A stretch of DNA of 64,000 nucleotides from an uncultured bacterium (GCA_937862565.1 CALMFT010000012.1:1-64000), one strand, 5' to 3'; shown: positions 39,225 through 50,531, counted from the first letter of the stretch. Notes: generated from the letters alone by a model not told the origin. Numbers and translations are program-made.

Positions 39225-39980
39225 ATGATGAAAAAACTAGGATGGGTAGTAGCGACTTTATTTATGTTGGTAGCTAATTTTTTGGCGATTTATCTTCCAT
39301 TGGCGGGAGTAACTACAGAACAATTATCTGATAAGCTGAGTACTTTGATTACCCCTGCAGGATTCACTTTTGCGATCTGGTCGGTGATTTACATTTTGAT
39401 GTTGGTAGTGACTTTCTTGTTTGTGACCAACAAAATATCACTTCCCAAGAAAGCTTACAATTGGTATATTATTTCTTGCTTAGCGAATGGATTATGGATC
39501 GTCTGTTGGCACTATCAAAACCTTCATCTCAGTATGATCGTGATTCTTGTATTATTATTCAGTCTGATTATGATCGATCGTAGTATCAGAACTCAAACTA
39601 CTATGCCTCACTACAATCTGGTGAGAAATTCATTCTTGGTATACCTCTGATGGGTGCAGATAGCAACTCTTTTGATGACTACTATCTATGCGATCTATCA
39701 ACTCAATATTCTCTCCAGTACGAATATCATATTTCCGATTATTCTTATTATCATTGCTGGATTTATCAATGCACTGGTAATTAATAAAGAGAAAAGAATC
39801 GCTACTTCACTTGTAGGAATCTGGGCTCTACGAGGAATCATGAGTCAAACTCCAATCTTTGGTTTTGCCGATCAGATATGGACGACCAGCCTCATCGTAG
39901 GAAGTCTCCTCTTGATATTAATACTCGGTCATTTACGAAGATATAAATTTAATCATACTCTGAATAACACAACTATATAA
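39225..39980 (+). CDS. TspO/MBR-like multi-pass membrane protein
   Basis: A 251-aa protein with six or seven transmembrane helices. The motif TPAGFTFAIWSVIY (near residue 44) is the TspO/MBR signature (F-x-F-A-I-W-x-x-I-Y), and further Trp residues appear in later helices. These proteins bind tetrapyrroles or act as sensors. This copy is longer than classical TspO (about 160 aa), as in related tryptophan-rich paralogues. Only one glycine is UGA (near residue 142). It ends at a bidirectional terminator shared with thyA. Confidence 0.75.
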
Positions 39981-39995
39981 ATCTCATAAAAAGAA

Positions 39996-40027
39996 AAATC
40001 CCTCCTGTAAAATCAGGAAGGATTTTT
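39996..40027. terminator. Bidirectional terminator
   Basis: A 12-bp stem with one mismatch (AAATCCCTCCTG / CAGGAAGGATTT), T-rich on the plus side and preceded by A residues, between convergent genes. Confidence 0.8.
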
Positions 40028-40064
40028 TAATAAGTGATTTATTAGGTTTTTTAACGTAAATAAA

Positions 40065-41042
40065 TCAAACAGCAACCGGCGCTTTTATTCGGGGCTGAGG
40101 GTGGTAATTAATGATTTCAATATCTTCCCATTTAAAGTCAAATATATTATCCGTCTCTCTATTGATTTTAATAGACGGTAATAGACCTGGCTCACGCTCC
40201 AATTGTAATTTAATCTGCTTCAGGTGGTTTTTATAAATATGCATATCCCCGAAGAAGTGATTAAAAATTTTAGGTTTCCTGCCAGTAACTATGGCTAAAA
40301 AAATAAGGAATAAGGAGTCTTGAGAGTCATTAAAAGGTACTCCAAGAAAAACGTCACAACTACGTTGATAGACATTCATATGCAAGTGTTCTGGTTGATT
40401 AGAGAAGACTTGATAAAAACAAGGACATGGAGGAAGTAAGGATTTTTTGTTAGCATGAGGATCCCAAAGAGAAATAATATTTCTCCTATCTTCCGGTTTG
40501 TTACGAATCTTATCGATTGTTTCCAATAACTGATCACAGCCCTCCTGAGCTACTTCTCCTTTATGCATTACTAGACCAAATTTACGAAAAAGATGGCCAT
40601 AAGTTTCTCCCAGGTTTCCCCATTCTTCTGCAAAACCATCATCAGTAGTGATAAGATCCACAAATTGCTTCATTTTGTATTTCCATTCGTCCGTGTAATC
40701 AGACTTTTCTTCATCGATAAAATGACGAAAAGAATTTAGCTGACCGGTCTTTTCAAGCCAAACTTTAAATGGCCATTCGTTCCAAATATGTACCTTCTTT
40801 TTTACCAAAGATTGAATATTTGTTTCTCCTCTGAGTTTCCACATCAGCTCTTCAAATGTTCCTCTCAGAAAGACTTCTTTTGTAGTTAATAAGGGATAAT
40901 TATGAATTACACCCTTATCATCTTGTTCTAGTATACATTGATAGGCATAACCCGGCAATGCAATAGTTCCTGTTCCGGTTCTATCTCCCGTCTCATATCC
41001 AGAAGATAAAATTTTTTGTGCAGCGTCTAAATACTGTTTCAT
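40065..41042 (-). CDS. thyA: Thymidylate synthase ThyA
   Basis: Makes dTMP from dUMP with methylene-tetrahydrofolate. The 325-aa protein has DRTGTGT near the N-terminus, the arginine pair of the phosphate site (EDRRNIIS), the catalytic Cys in LPPCPCFYQVF, the RSCDVFLGVPFN substrate motif and the H-x-Y region near the end. The central insertion is longer than in E. coli ThyA (264 aa) and matches the longer bacterial form. Not one of its 20 glycines is UGA, and no ATAATCTGA copy falls in it. Confidence 0.97.
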   Translation of the reverse strand: MKQYLDAAQKILSSGYETGDRTGTGTIALPGYAYQCILEQDDKGVIHNYPLLTTKEVFLRGTFEELMWKLRGETNIQSLVKKKVHIWNEWPFKVWLEKTGQLNSFRHFIDEEKSDYTDEWKYKMKQFVDLITTDDGFAEEWGNLGETYGHLFRKFGLVMHKGEVAQEGCDQLLETIDKIRNKPEDRRNIISLWDPHANKKSLLPPCPCFYQVFSNQPEHLHMNVYQRSCDVFLGVPFNDSQDSLFLIFLAIVTGRKPKIFNHFFGDMHIYKNHLKQIKLQLEREPGLLPSIKINRETDNIFDFKWEDIEIINYHPQPRIKAPVAV

Positions 41043-41211
41043 ATACTTTATTTTTAATGTGATGCTTACTCTTAGGATTTTCAGCTTATCTCCAGTTGGT
41101 TTGATTTATTTTACATTAATGAACTCGCTGAGAAATCTCAGATAGAGTAGGAATAATTAAAATGAATATATTGTCAATAGCTTCGAGCTTTAAAACTCAA
41201 ATATGAGAAAA

Positions 41212-41781
41212 TTAATAGAGACTTCTTCCGTTCACTTTAAGCCAGTGAATAGCTTCTTTTTTGTTATCAATCATACGATCCACGACTGCTCGAAATTTTG
41301 CCGAATGATTCATTTGTTCAAGATGGGAAAGTTCATGACAGATGACATAATCCATAGGAAATGGTGGCATTTTTACCAGTCTTCGATTGAGACCAATGTT
41401 CTTGTGAGTAGAACAGGTTCATCGTCTGGTTTTGGTATCTCTGATTATGATTTTATTCAAAGGTAAAGCATTTTTTTCTTGTTGGAGCTGGAGAGTTCTT
41501 GCTGTGAGAAATTGTTTGGCGTAGGTTTTGTACCACTTGAGTTGGGTATCGCGTTGGAGGAGATTCGTGCTGGTTCTGATTATTTTATTCTCATAATCCA
41601 AGATTGGTTTTTTAGGATGTTTAGTACTTTTATCAAGAGTCCAAAACTCCCCATGGAGGAGGATTTTATCCGAAGTAATTCTCGGAGCAGCGATAATATT
41701 CCTTCTCACCGCCCTTCTTCTACGAACGATTTTTTTGTGAGGAACAAATAGAAGATTGTAAAGTTGATTTAAAAACGACAT
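41212..41781 (-). CDS. YgjP/DUF45-type metallopeptidase
   Basis: A 189-aa protein of the M48-related YgjP (DUF45) family. The zinc motif is H-E-L-S-H (near residue 153), with the third ligand His in MNHSAKF ten residues later. An R-x-RR-rich N-terminal half and the conserved FWTLDKS strand are also seen. Family members are often found near restriction genes; their substrate is unknown. One glycine (near 121) is UGA. I prefer the ATG at 41781; an upstream TTG is possible. Confidence 0.8.
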
Positions 41782-41917
41782 AGAGAATATATAGCATATT
41801 AGCTTCAAACTTCAACAAGAAATGATTTTGGACTTAGGATGGATATTAAAATTGAAAAGGCTATAATCTTGGACCACGGGGAATAACAAAATATTTTTAA
41901 AAATTAATCTGAAGCAC

Positions 41918-42724
41918 ATGAAAAATAATATATTAAAATTGCTACTATTAGGAATAATCTGACTGTTTGGAGTAATGGGAGTAACGGAAACTTTCGCGAC
42001 TGGAAATGTTGACCAACCTCCTCGTATCATCAGAAGAAAACCAGTGGTGACGAGTTCATCATCATCTTCTGGGGTTCCTCAAATTATCAGAAGGAAAACT
42101 ACAAAAGTTATCGTAAACGGAATAAATAGTTATAAAGATACGAATATCGTGGTAGTAAAACCAACAAGACGAGTTCATGTTTTCAATCAATCTGGAAGTA
42201 CTGTAAAAAAGTTGGCTGAGTACAATAGTGCAGCCTATGCGATCAATGGGGCCTACTTCTGGAGACAGGGAACAGGAGCATTTTATCCTGCAGGAACACT
42301 CGGAAGTTGAGGTAAATCTAGCTTCAATTACAATCTGTGTGATGATGTAAATCTGTGTGGAATATTTAATCTGGATACCTTAGAAATACAAAAAAATATG
42401 AGTTCAGGAAGTCTCAATGGAAATTATAGAAGTTCTGGACCTGTGTTGATGCGATCGGGTGTAGTAAATGAAGAAATTGCTCTCAATAAATCTCACCGAC
42501 AAAGAAAAGCTTATAGAACTGCCTTAGTATATGCGAGCCAAGCTCCGATGTTTGTATTTTCAAAAACAGGATATACTCTACCAGAATTTACTCTCCAACT
42601 CAAGACTCTATTTCCAGCTGGGAATGCGATAAATCTTGATGGAGGTTCTTCTACTTCTTTCTACGGACCTACGGATTCCTTCAATAGCAGTAAACTCCTT
42701 CCAGAATTCTTCTTGATGTGGTAA
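41918..42724 (+). CDS. Secreted phosphodiester glycosidase (NAGPA/DUF2233) family protein
   Basis: A 268-aa protein with a signal peptide (residues 1-29, one UGA glycine), a Ser-rich linker, and a DUF2233/NAGPA-type domain. The motif A-I-N-G-A-Y-F-W (near 110) and the C-terminal NLDGGSSTSFY (near 243) are the family's core. These enzymes cleave sugar phosphodiesters, for example in exopolysaccharide or teichoic-type polymers. It is exported, so it probably acts on the cell envelope or on host glycans. It precedes trxB by 54 bp. Confidence 0.8.
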
Positions 42725-42778
42725 ACAAATTTACTATACCTCATGAATTGCTTTTAATTATTTTTTGATAACCAATAA

Positions 42779-43744
42779 ATGAGTACTGAGAATAAAATTG
42801 AAAATATTATTATAATCTGATCTGGACCTGCGGGTCACACTGCCGCTATCTACGCTGCGAGAGCCAACCTTGAACCATTGATGTTTGAAGGTTTCTTTGC
42901 TGGTGGGGTTGCTGCGGGTGGTCAACTCACAACAACTACAGATGTGGAAAATTTCCCGGGATTCCCAAATGGTATTGATGGACAGGAACTCATGAAAAAC
43001 ATGAGAGAACAAAGTATACATTCGGGAACAAGAATTCTTACTCAAACTGTAGATTCTGTAGATCTGACTAGAAACAATCCTGAAAAAACTCTCTTGGTAG
43101 TTTCAGGTGGCGTTACGTATTACGCTAAAACAATAATCATAGCAACAGGCGCTACTGCCAAAAAACTTCCTATTGGAGGTCTCGATCAATATTGGAATAA
43201 TGGAATAAGCGGATGTGCAGTATGTGATGGAGCTCTACCAATTTTCCGCAATAAACATCTCGTAGTAATCGGAGGTGGAGATGTGGCGATGGAAGAAGCA
43301 ATGCATTTATCAAAATTTGGTTCTGAAGTAAGCGTATTGGTAAGATCAGATAAACTTCGTGCTAGTAAATCTATGCAAGAAAGAGTACTCAATAATCCTA
43401 AAATCAAAATCTTGTGGAATACAGAATGTGTAGAAGCGAAAGGAGATGGAGATTTACTCAATACCGTTCAGATTATCAATTCTCAAACCAAAGAAACTCA
43501 AGAAATTTCAGCTGGCGGATTATTCTTTGCTATCGGACATACACCAAATACAGGTTTCCTCAATGGACAAATCAAAGTAGATGAGACAGGATATATTATT
43601 ACAGAAGGTGGAAATACAAGAACTTCAGTAGACGGAGTTTTTGCTGCTGGAGATGTAGCAGATAAAGTATATCGTCAAGCCATTACTTCAGCTGGTACGG
43701 GATGTATTGCTTCACTCGAAGCGGAAGCTCGACTCAATCACTAA
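42779..43744 (+). CDS. trxB: Thioredoxin reductase
   Basis: FAD- and NADPH-dependent reductase of 321 aa. The N-terminal Rossmann motif [14 protein letters not shown] has its first glycine as UGA within an ATAATCTGA word. The redox-active site is GCAVCDG (C-x-x-C near residue 146), the NADPH motif [13 protein letters not shown], and the C-terminal FAD motif [11 protein letters not shown]. It would keep thioredoxin reduced in the cytoplasm. A CruF-like gene follows 8 bp later, so the two are probably co-transcribed. Confidence 0.97.
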
Positions 43745-43752
43745 AACTTATC

Positions 43753-44421
43753 ATGAAAAATAAATTACTCACCGTATTATTCTTGCTATCTTTCTTGATA
43801 GCTTTTTTCCCTGCTTATTTTGGATATCAAGAAAATTTACAAGCAATAGGATATGGCATAACCGTAATTTTTGGTTTAACAATGATTATTCCTTTGATCA
43901 AAAGTTACAGATGGAAAGGGGTATGGGCTTTGTTGCTGGTAGGATTATTTGGATACATCATAGAATTTATAGGAGTGAAAACCTGTATTCCTTATGGATG
44001 TTTTGCTTATAGTTCGCAAATGTGACCACAGATTCTGAATACGATTCCTTGGTTATTATTTTTTACCTGGACGCCTTTGATTTTTGGAGTTTGGTCAATC
44101 ATGAAGAACAATACAAATATAAAGAGTTGGTATTATTTTGTGATCTGTACCGGACTCATGGCATTGTGAGTAGATATGGTATTGGATCCATTGGCTGTAC
44201 ATATGGGATTGTGGAGTTTTACAAATAATGGCTGGTGGCGATGAATTCCAGTTACTAATTTCATGGGCTGGGTTTTCTCTGGGATAGTGGGATCAGCTTT
44301 GATCGTCTGGATACTTGGGAAAGAAAAAACAAAACAAAGATTTGATTATGGCTTATGGATGATATTAGGATTTTTTATTGGATTGGGAATTCGAAAGGTT
44401 TTAATTCCACTATTTTCATAA
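43753..44421 (+). CDS. CruF-like (DUF422) carotenoid-biosynthesis-type membrane protein
   Basis: A 222-aa protein with about seven transmembrane helices. The segments IEFIGVKTCIPYG and, later, GVDMVLDPLAVHMG-W and GIPVTNFMGW match DUF422, which includes the carotenoid 1,2-hydratase CruF. Four glycines are UGA. No other carotenoid genes are in the window, so the enzyme may act on a scavenged polyprenoid, or the annotation may be only structural. It is 8 bp downstream of trxB. Confidence 0.75.
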
Positions 44422-44538
44422 TTGTCAAAATAATGTAAGTTAGTTATAAAAAATAACTTGATTAGTAAATATAATTGAATATAAGCTGAATGTATTTATG
44501 AAAATAAATATCTTTTTTTAACTTGCATCTATTCTATA

Positions 44539-44871
44539 ATGAATGATTGCCCAATTTACAGCTTATTGGAACTTATAGGAAAAAAACGAGTAATGATGGT
44601 TTTTAGGTCTGTACACGGAGGAAATCATACTTTTACTCAGATCAAAGATAACATCTGAGAAATCAGTGCCAACTTACTCACGGAAAGACTCAACGAACTT
44701 ATCGATGTTGGTTACATTTCCAAGGAAGTTCTTTCTGTTCAGCCTGTAAAGATTCATTATTCTCTTACTCCTGAAGGAAAAAAACTCGGAGTTTTGATAA
44801 ATAATCTAGCACAATTTGCAGCAGAGACAAGTAAAAATGGAAAAGATTTCATATCTAAGCATATGTGCTAA
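44539..44871 (+). CDS. HxlR-type winged-helix transcriptional regulator
   Basis: A 110-aa regulator beginning CPIYSLLELIGKK, the usual HxlR opening with the conserved Cys. A winged helix-turn-helix follows (FTQIKDNIGEISANLLTERL, then LIDVGYISK) and the wing Y-S-L-T-P-E-G-K-K-L. HxlR proteins often sense reactive electrophiles or disulfide stress through that Cys. It sits 57 bp upstream of a nitroreductase on the same strand, a common pairing, and may control it. One glycine (IGE) is UGA. Confidence 0.85.
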
Positions 44872-44927
44872 ACGCATAAACTATAATCAGAATATCAAAA
44901 TATATTTATTACTATTTTTTTATACTC

Positions 44928-45566
44928 ATGAACAATACAGCAATACTCGAAGCTTTAAACACAAGATACGCTACACAAGAATTTGATGCCAGTAAAACAA
45001 TATCTGCGGAAGATCTGGATACTCTGATCGAATCAATGAGATTGGCTCCATCAAGTTATGGAGTACAGCCTTGGTGATTTGTAATTGTTTCAGATCCTGC
45101 TCTCAAAGAGAAATTACTTCCTGTAGCGTACGGACAAAAGAAAGTGGTACAAGCTCCTTATCTTTTCGTACTGTGTCATCGCACTGATGTAAATTCAGAT
45201 TATGTACACTCTCTTGCGGAATCACTGGGAGAACAAAGAGGAATAGCAATCGATCAGCTCGCTTCACTTGAGCAAGCTATCAATGGGATGTTGGCGAGTA
45301 AAGATGAGCAACAACTCAATGCATGGTTAACTAAGCAAGTATATATTCCACTTGGATTCTTATTACAAACTGCAGCGATGCTCGGTATTGATGCAGGACC
45401 AATGGAAGGTTTCAGCCATCATGATTTTGATAAAATCTTAGGATTGGCAGAACATAATCTGACCTCTTGCGTGATTGTAGCAGTAGGATATAGATCTGCA
45501 AATGATGCTACAGCAAATGCACCAAAGGCAAGACGACCAAAAGAAAAAGTAGTAATCATGAAGTAA
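44928..45566 (+). CDS. NfsB-like nitroreductase
   Basis: An FMN-dependent NAD(P)H oxidoreductase of 212 aa. The N-terminal helix with TRYATQEFD, the RLAPSSYGVQPWGFVIV motif (FMN phosphate and ring contacts; one UGA glycine) and the later GIDAGPMEGF and VAVGYR motifs are family hallmarks. It likely reduces quinones or nitro compounds and works as a dimer. Regulation by the upstream HxlR gene is inferred from position. Confidence 0.92.
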
Positions 45567-45617
45567 TTATAAACGCAACAACAAAGTACTTATTTTATTT
45601 TTAATCATATTCATACA

Positions 45618-46109
45618 ATGTATACTAAAAGAATCTTAATGGAAGGAATCACAAGAGAATTCGAAATCTTGAAACATCTTGGATCTAAGGTAACTAAAAA
45701 AAATGCAGAATTTAAATTGAGTGAAGAACAAAGATCAATTGAAGAACTTGAGCACTATATCGTTACTTCATTTCCAGCACAAATATCACTTATGGTGGAA
45801 GGAATCCGAAATCTTGATAAATATATGGAGAAAAGTCAGGCTATTACTAAATTTACATGGAAAAGATTTGTCATTGAACTCAATAAAGCTCTCAGAGCCA
45901 TAAAGAAAGAAATCAGAACTGTAAAAGGAAAAGCTCGAAAAGAAGAAGTAGAATTGTGGGGAAGAAAAGGAACGAGAGGAAGCTTCCTTATCGATTATGT
46001 ATTCACTTTTTTGGGAGCATACAAAATGCAATTATTCTTGCAGCTTAAAGCATCAGGACTTACTGAACTTACTACTTCAAATGTTTGGGGAGGAAGAGAC
46101 GCTGCCTAA
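45618..46109 (+). CDS. Hypothetical four-helix protein, possibly DinB-like
   Basis: A 163-aa soluble, helical protein. The N-terminal helix with an early E-F-x-x-L-K-H-L stretch, S-I-E-E-L-E-H-Y-I, and a later long helix pair recall DinB/DUF1572-type helical bundles, but the metal-binding His triad is not clear. No UGA is used. It is transcribed in line with the nitroreductase and the next membrane-protein gene. Confidence 0.55.
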   Translation: MYTKRILMEGITREFEILKHLGSKVTKKNAEFKLSEEQRSIEELEHYIVTSFPAQISLMVEGIRNLDKYMEKSQAITKFTWKRFVIELNKALRAIKKEIRTVKGKARKEEVELWGRKGTRGSFLIDYVFTFLGAYKMQLFLQLKASGLTELTTSNVWGGRDAA

Positions 46110-46173
46110 TACTTTAAAGTTTTAGAATACAAATAAACAGAAAAGATTTTTTTATAATTTTTTTATAATCATC

Positions 46174-46647
46174 ATGAAAGAACAAAACAACGCGAATCAT
46201 ATGAGAATTGATCGAGGATGGACAGTAGCCGCTATAATACTGTTGGGATGGACTGTGAGCATATTGATAGGATTAGGAAGTTTAATTAAAAATTATATAT
46301 TAAACATGAATAATGCAGAATATGCTGGCATGTTTATTGAAAATTTTGCTACGTTCCTACTGCCACTTAGCGCAATAATGTTTGTATGGATTGGATTTTT
46401 GAAACTCCGTGCTTACGCTAAGAAACTTCAAGATCGTATTATTAAGCAAGAAGAAAACTTCAGACATTTTGTAATGACTGGAAAACAACTCAATCCAAGT
46501 TTAAGTATTTCTCAAATTGTAGCTCTCAGATTTGCAGGAGATAATGAATTCCTCGCATTATCTGAAAAAGCAGTACAAGAAAATCTTACTAATAAAGAAA
46601 TAAAAGTACTCATTACAAACTGGAAGGCAGACTACAATAGAGTGTAA
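46174..46647 (+). CDS. Hypothetical two-helix membrane protein
   Basis: A 157-aa protein with two transmembrane helices (about residues 17-39 and 58-78) and a 75-residue cytoplasmic helical tail. DUF6526-like proteins look similar (Arg-x-Asp start, H-x-x-R near the second helix), but I do not commit to that. No UGA is used. It precedes the ABC exporter by 72 bp, a gap that contains the 13-bp palindrome at 46683. Confidence 0.6.
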   Translation: MKEQNNANHMRIDRGWTVAAIILLGWTVSILIGLGSLIKNYILNMNNAEYAGMFIENFATFLLPLSAIMFVWIGFLKLRAYAKKLQDRIIKQEENFRHFVMTGKQLNPSLSISQIVALRFAGDNEFLALSEKAVQENLTNKEIKVLITNWKADYNRV

Positions 46648-46682
46648 CAAAATTCTTAATACAAAAATAATTTCCTACTACA

Positions 46683-46695
46683 ATAATCAGATTAT
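46683..46695. repeat. 13-bp palindrome ATAATCAGATTAT
   Basis: Perfect copy 25 bp upstream of the ABC exporter gene. Confidence 0.85.
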
Positions 46696-46719
46696 TTAAT
46701 TATTTGCAAAAAATTTACG

Positions 46720-48489
46720 ATGTTTATTTTCAAATATCTACGCCCGTACCGAAAGCTACTTACTGCTGTTCTCATTTTGGGTGTTATCAATCAAGTATTC
46801 TCGTTGCTCGATCCTCAAGTATTTCGTTGGCTCACGGATAATTATATTACTAAAATGGATACTCTAAGAGGGACTCCTGAAGTACTGTACAGAGGTGTTG
46901 GACTAGGATTATTGATGATGGTTGGTGTAGCAATGGTCTCGCGTATTGCCAAAAACTTCCAAGATTATTTTGCCAACGTAATGACACAAAAAATGGGAAT
47001 GGATATTTTCACAAATACTATTTCTCATGCATTTCGTATACCATATGCATATATTGAAGATCAATCATCGTGACAGCTCTTACAAAAGCTACAGAAAGCA
47101 CGTGTTGATATACAAACGTACATCCTACAATTGATCAATGTAGCTTTTTTATCTTCAGTAAGTTTGATTTTTGTAATTACCTATGCCTTTATTACACATC
47201 GATTGATTGGAACTATACTTATTTCTTTGTTTCCAATAATGGGTTTCACAAGCTATTATTTATCCAAGTCTATCAAAAAAGCTCAAGATGGTATCGTAAG
47301 TAAGACTGCAATGTTAGCGGGAGCTACGACAGAAACTATCCGCAATATTTCTTTGGTTAAAATTCTTGGTCTGGAAAAACAAGAATTAGAAAGAATAAAC
47401 AGTGCTAATGAAGGAATCCTAGATCTTGAATTACTTAAAATACGTAAAATAAGGTCTATGGAATTTATACAAGGTACTTTGATCAATGCTATCAGAGTAG
47501 GATTACTCGGTACGATGTTTTGGATGATCTTTAAGGGCTATATCAGCTTTGGTGAGTTCTTTTCATTCTTCTTCTATTCCTTCTTTATTTTTGCTCCACT
47601 TTGACAAATAGGAACAGTTATGAAAAACTATCAAGAAGCTAAAGCAAGTAATGATGTTTTGGAAGAAATAGTAGCTATGCCTCCTGTTCCTGAGGTAAAA
47701 AATCCTTCAACAGTAGAGACTATCAAGGATATCAAATTTGAAGGAGTAGGATTTGGGTATGAAACAAAAGAAAATATTCTGAAGGATATCAACCTGGAAA
47801 TGACTTCTGGGAAAACTATTGCTTTTGTAGGTCCTTCAGGGTCTGGAAAGTCTACTATTCTCAAACTCTTAGTAGGATTATACACTCCAAAAAGTGGTTC
47901 TGTAACGTACAATAACAAAGATCTTCAATCCTATAGTTTACAAGAACTCAATAAGAAAATCGGAATCGTAACTCAAGACGCTCAGCTATTCTCAGGAAGC
48001 ATAAAAGATAATCTGGTTTTCGTAAAACCTGATGCTACAGATAAAGAATGTATGCAAGTACTCGAAAATGCACAACTCGGAGAATTTATACACGAACAAA
48101 AAGAAGGGTTATCTCTCAAGATCGGAGAAGGAGGACTGAAGTTATCAGGCGGTCAAAAACAAAGATTGGCGATAGCTCGTGCCTTACTCAGAAATCCAGA
48201 TCTCCTTATCTTTGATGAAGCAACAAGTAGTTTGGATAGTATGGTAGAAAGAGAAATCACGGATACGATCAAAAAAATTACCAAAGAAAGACCAAATATG
48301 ATTACGATATTGGTGGCTCACAGACTCGGTACTGTCATGCATGCAGATCAAATTCTCGTATTGGAAAAAGGCAAGATTAGTGAAACAGGAACACATACGG
48401 AGTTACTAGATGAAAAGGGATTATATTATGCATTATGGAGAGAACAAATTGGTGAAAGAGTAGAAACAACGACTCCCCTTACTGTGTAA
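46720..48489 (+). CDS. ABC exporter (MsbA/MDR-type half-transporter)
   Basis: A 589-aa fused transporter. Six transmembrane helices fill residues 1-310, and the nucleotide-binding domain the rest. Walker A GPSGSGKST (near 370), the Q-loop TQDAQLFSG, signature LSGGQKQRLA, Walker B LLIFDEATS and the His of the H-loop VAHR are all intact. It should function as a homodimer exporting lipid, drug or peptide. There is no N-terminal C39 peptidase domain, so leader removal is not built in. UGA glycines occur near residues 118 and 296. Confidence 0.92.
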
Positions 48490-48534
48490 GATCGCGTAAG
48501 TCTTTTCAGATTATTTAAATTTTTATAATAAGAC

Positions 48535-49875
48535 ATGAATAAATCATATGAAGTGCTAATAATCTGATGAGGAGTGAGTGGAACAGCATTGTTGTACACG
48601 CTCAACAAATTTACCAATATCAAATCGATAGCCCTGATTGAGAAATATGAAAAACCAGGATTGGTAAATTCAAAATCCACAAACAACAGTCAAACACTTC
48701 ATAGCGGAGATATAGAAACGAACTATACTTTTGAGAAAGCTAAAAAAGTAAAACGCAAAGCAGATATGCTCAAATGGTATCTTGAAGAAGTAAAAAAAAA
48801 CAATCCAGGAGAACAATTCTTTTCTGTTTATAATAAAATGATACTTGCGGTTGGAGAAACGGAAGTTAACAAACTTGAAGAAAGATGGACTCAGTTTCAA
48901 ACTCTCTATCCTACACTCAAAAGACTCAAAGCAGCACAAATTGCAGAAGTCGAACCACTCGTGATGGAAAGAAGAAACCCTCATGAAAAGGTATTAGCTC
49001 TCAGTTCTCCTGAAGGATATACCATTGATTATGGCGCTCTTTCACAAAATTTTGTAGCTGAAACTATGGAAAACAAGAAAGACAAAACCATCGATCTTAT
49101 GTATAATACGCTCATCGAAAAAGTAACTAAAACTACTGAAGGATATAGTGTTCTCACGTCGTCTGGTGAGATGATAGACTGCAAGGTACTCATCGTAAGC
49201 GCCGGAGGTCACACCCCTCTCATTGCTCAATCGTTGGGGTATGCAAAAAATTACTCTATACTTTCGGTAGCAGGTACCTTTTTCAAGTCTACAAAAAAAC
49301 TACTCAATGGTAAAGTATATACAATGCAGATGGAAAAGCTTCCGTTCGCAGCTGTACACGGTGATCCAGATGTTTATAACGCAGATGAAACAAGGTTTGG
49401 TCCTACAGCAAAGGGAATATTCATGCTGGAGAGATATAATTACAAAAGTATATGGGAGTACTTCCAAGTGTTTGGATTTAGATGGAGAGCTTTCAAAATC
49501 ATTTTCCAACTTGCTACGGACAAGATTATTTGAGCCTTTCTTTTCAAAAATTTTTGGTTTGAACTCCCTTATCTAGGTAAAAGATTATTTATGACAGAAA
49601 TAAAAAAAATAATACCAAGCATCGAAGCTGATGATATTATTCCTGGCTACAAACTTGGAGGAACAAGACCACAAATTCTCAATCTCGATACCATGGAACT
49701 CGAAATGGGAGAAGCTAAAATAATCTGAGATAAGGTGATTTTCAATATTACACCATCTCCAGGAGCAACTACCTGTCTTGCAAATGCGTATGAAGACGTA
49801 CAATCAGTGATTAATTTCTTTGGTGGAGAGTATGAATTCCAGAAAGATGAATTTGAAAAACTGTATGTGAAGTAA
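48535..49875 (+). CDS. mqo: Malate:quinone oxidoreductase-like FAD enzyme
   Basis: A 446-aa FAD-dependent oxidoreductase. The N-terminal dinucleotide motif VLIIGGGVSGTA has two UGA glycines. It is followed by HSGDIETNYT, a substrate/FAD region typical of Mqo, then IVSAGGHTPLIAQ, and a C-terminal TPSPGATTCLA segment resembling the Mqo SPGAS-T motif. Mqo oxidises malate to oxaloacetate, passing electrons to quinone at the membrane. With malic enzyme and pyruvate kinase also in the window it could serve malate utilisation. It is slightly short of typical Mqo (about 490 aa). Confidence 0.8.
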
Positions 49876-49892
49876 ATTTTGAGCAAGAAAAA

Positions 49893-49924
49893 ATCTCACA
49901 AGGAAATTCTCTTGTGAGATAGTA
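49893..49924 (+). terminator. Terminator of mqo
   Basis: A 10-bp perfect stem ATCTCACAAG / CTTGTGAGAT, then an AT-rich tract. A second related repeat (CTCACAAGAGAAAACTCTGTGAG) follows at about 49937. Confidence 0.75.
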
Positions 49925-49961
49925 TTTTAATTCTAAACTCACAAGAGAAAACTCTGTGAGA

Positions 49962-50531
49962 TTACAGTACCCATTTTAAAAACAAAGTGGGTTGAAATTT
50001 CTTAACTTCAAAGTCATACAGCGGAGCAAACTTAATAGTGATGTCTTTAATCGGATAACCAATTGTGGGACCAACACCGTAAGTTCGCTGAGCCAAAATA
50101 CCGTATATCAGTTTTTTAGGCTGATAATTGTAGGCGGCTGAGTAAAAATAATTGTTTGCTCCTTGCCCTTTTTCCAAGAATATTAAACAACTAGCTTTAA
50201 TTCCAAAATAAGTAACAGAAGCTCCATATCTTAAATTAGTACCAGCAGTTTCCATTCCAATTTGTACACCGAAAGTTATAGCATCATTAATCTTATAATA
50301 AGGACCAATTAGAACTTCAGCCCAACCTTCTGTAAGAAGGCTATAAGCGTTAACTCCCAATCTTTTACCAAGATTTTTTTCTGCATAAATAGTTGCTGTA
50401 ACCACAGCTTTACTGTCTACAACTTTTACATCATGTTGCATGTTTGCATAAGATTGTGCATCACTAATGACTGTGAAAAATGTGATACAAGTTAGAATAA
50501 GAATCAAGCGATTTAAATTCATGTTTTTCAT
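49962..50531 (-). CDS. Secreted beta-barrel-like hypothetical protein
   Basis: A 189-aa protein with a clear signal peptide (about residues 8-26) and then alternating strands with many Tyr, Gly and aromatic ends, like a small outer-membrane-type beta barrel. That would be odd for a monoderm-like CPR cell. None of its 16 or so glycines is UGA, and its style (AAAATTAAAATG leader, signal peptide type) resembles Bacteroidota genes. I do not recognise the family. Lateral acquisition is an inference. Confidence 0.6.
   Translation of the reverse strand: MKNMNLNRLILILTCITFFTVISDAQSYANMQHDVKVVDSKAVVTATIYAEKNLGKRLGVNAYSLLTEGWAEVLIGPYYKINDAITFGVQIGMETAGTNLRYGASVTYFGIKASCLIFLEKGQGANNYFYSAAYNYQPKKLIYGILAQRTYGVGPTIGYPIKDITIKFAPLYDFEVKKFQPTLFLKWVL

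Noticed and set aside
45618-46109. Firm DinB assignment
   Set aside because: The helical pattern is suggestive, but the metal-binding histidines are not clear, so I left the gene as hypothetical.
46720-48489. The ABC exporter as the dedicated exporter of the RiPP
   Set aside because: It is 16 kb from the island, has no peptidase domain and carries ordinary exporter motifs, so nothing ties it to the peptide.
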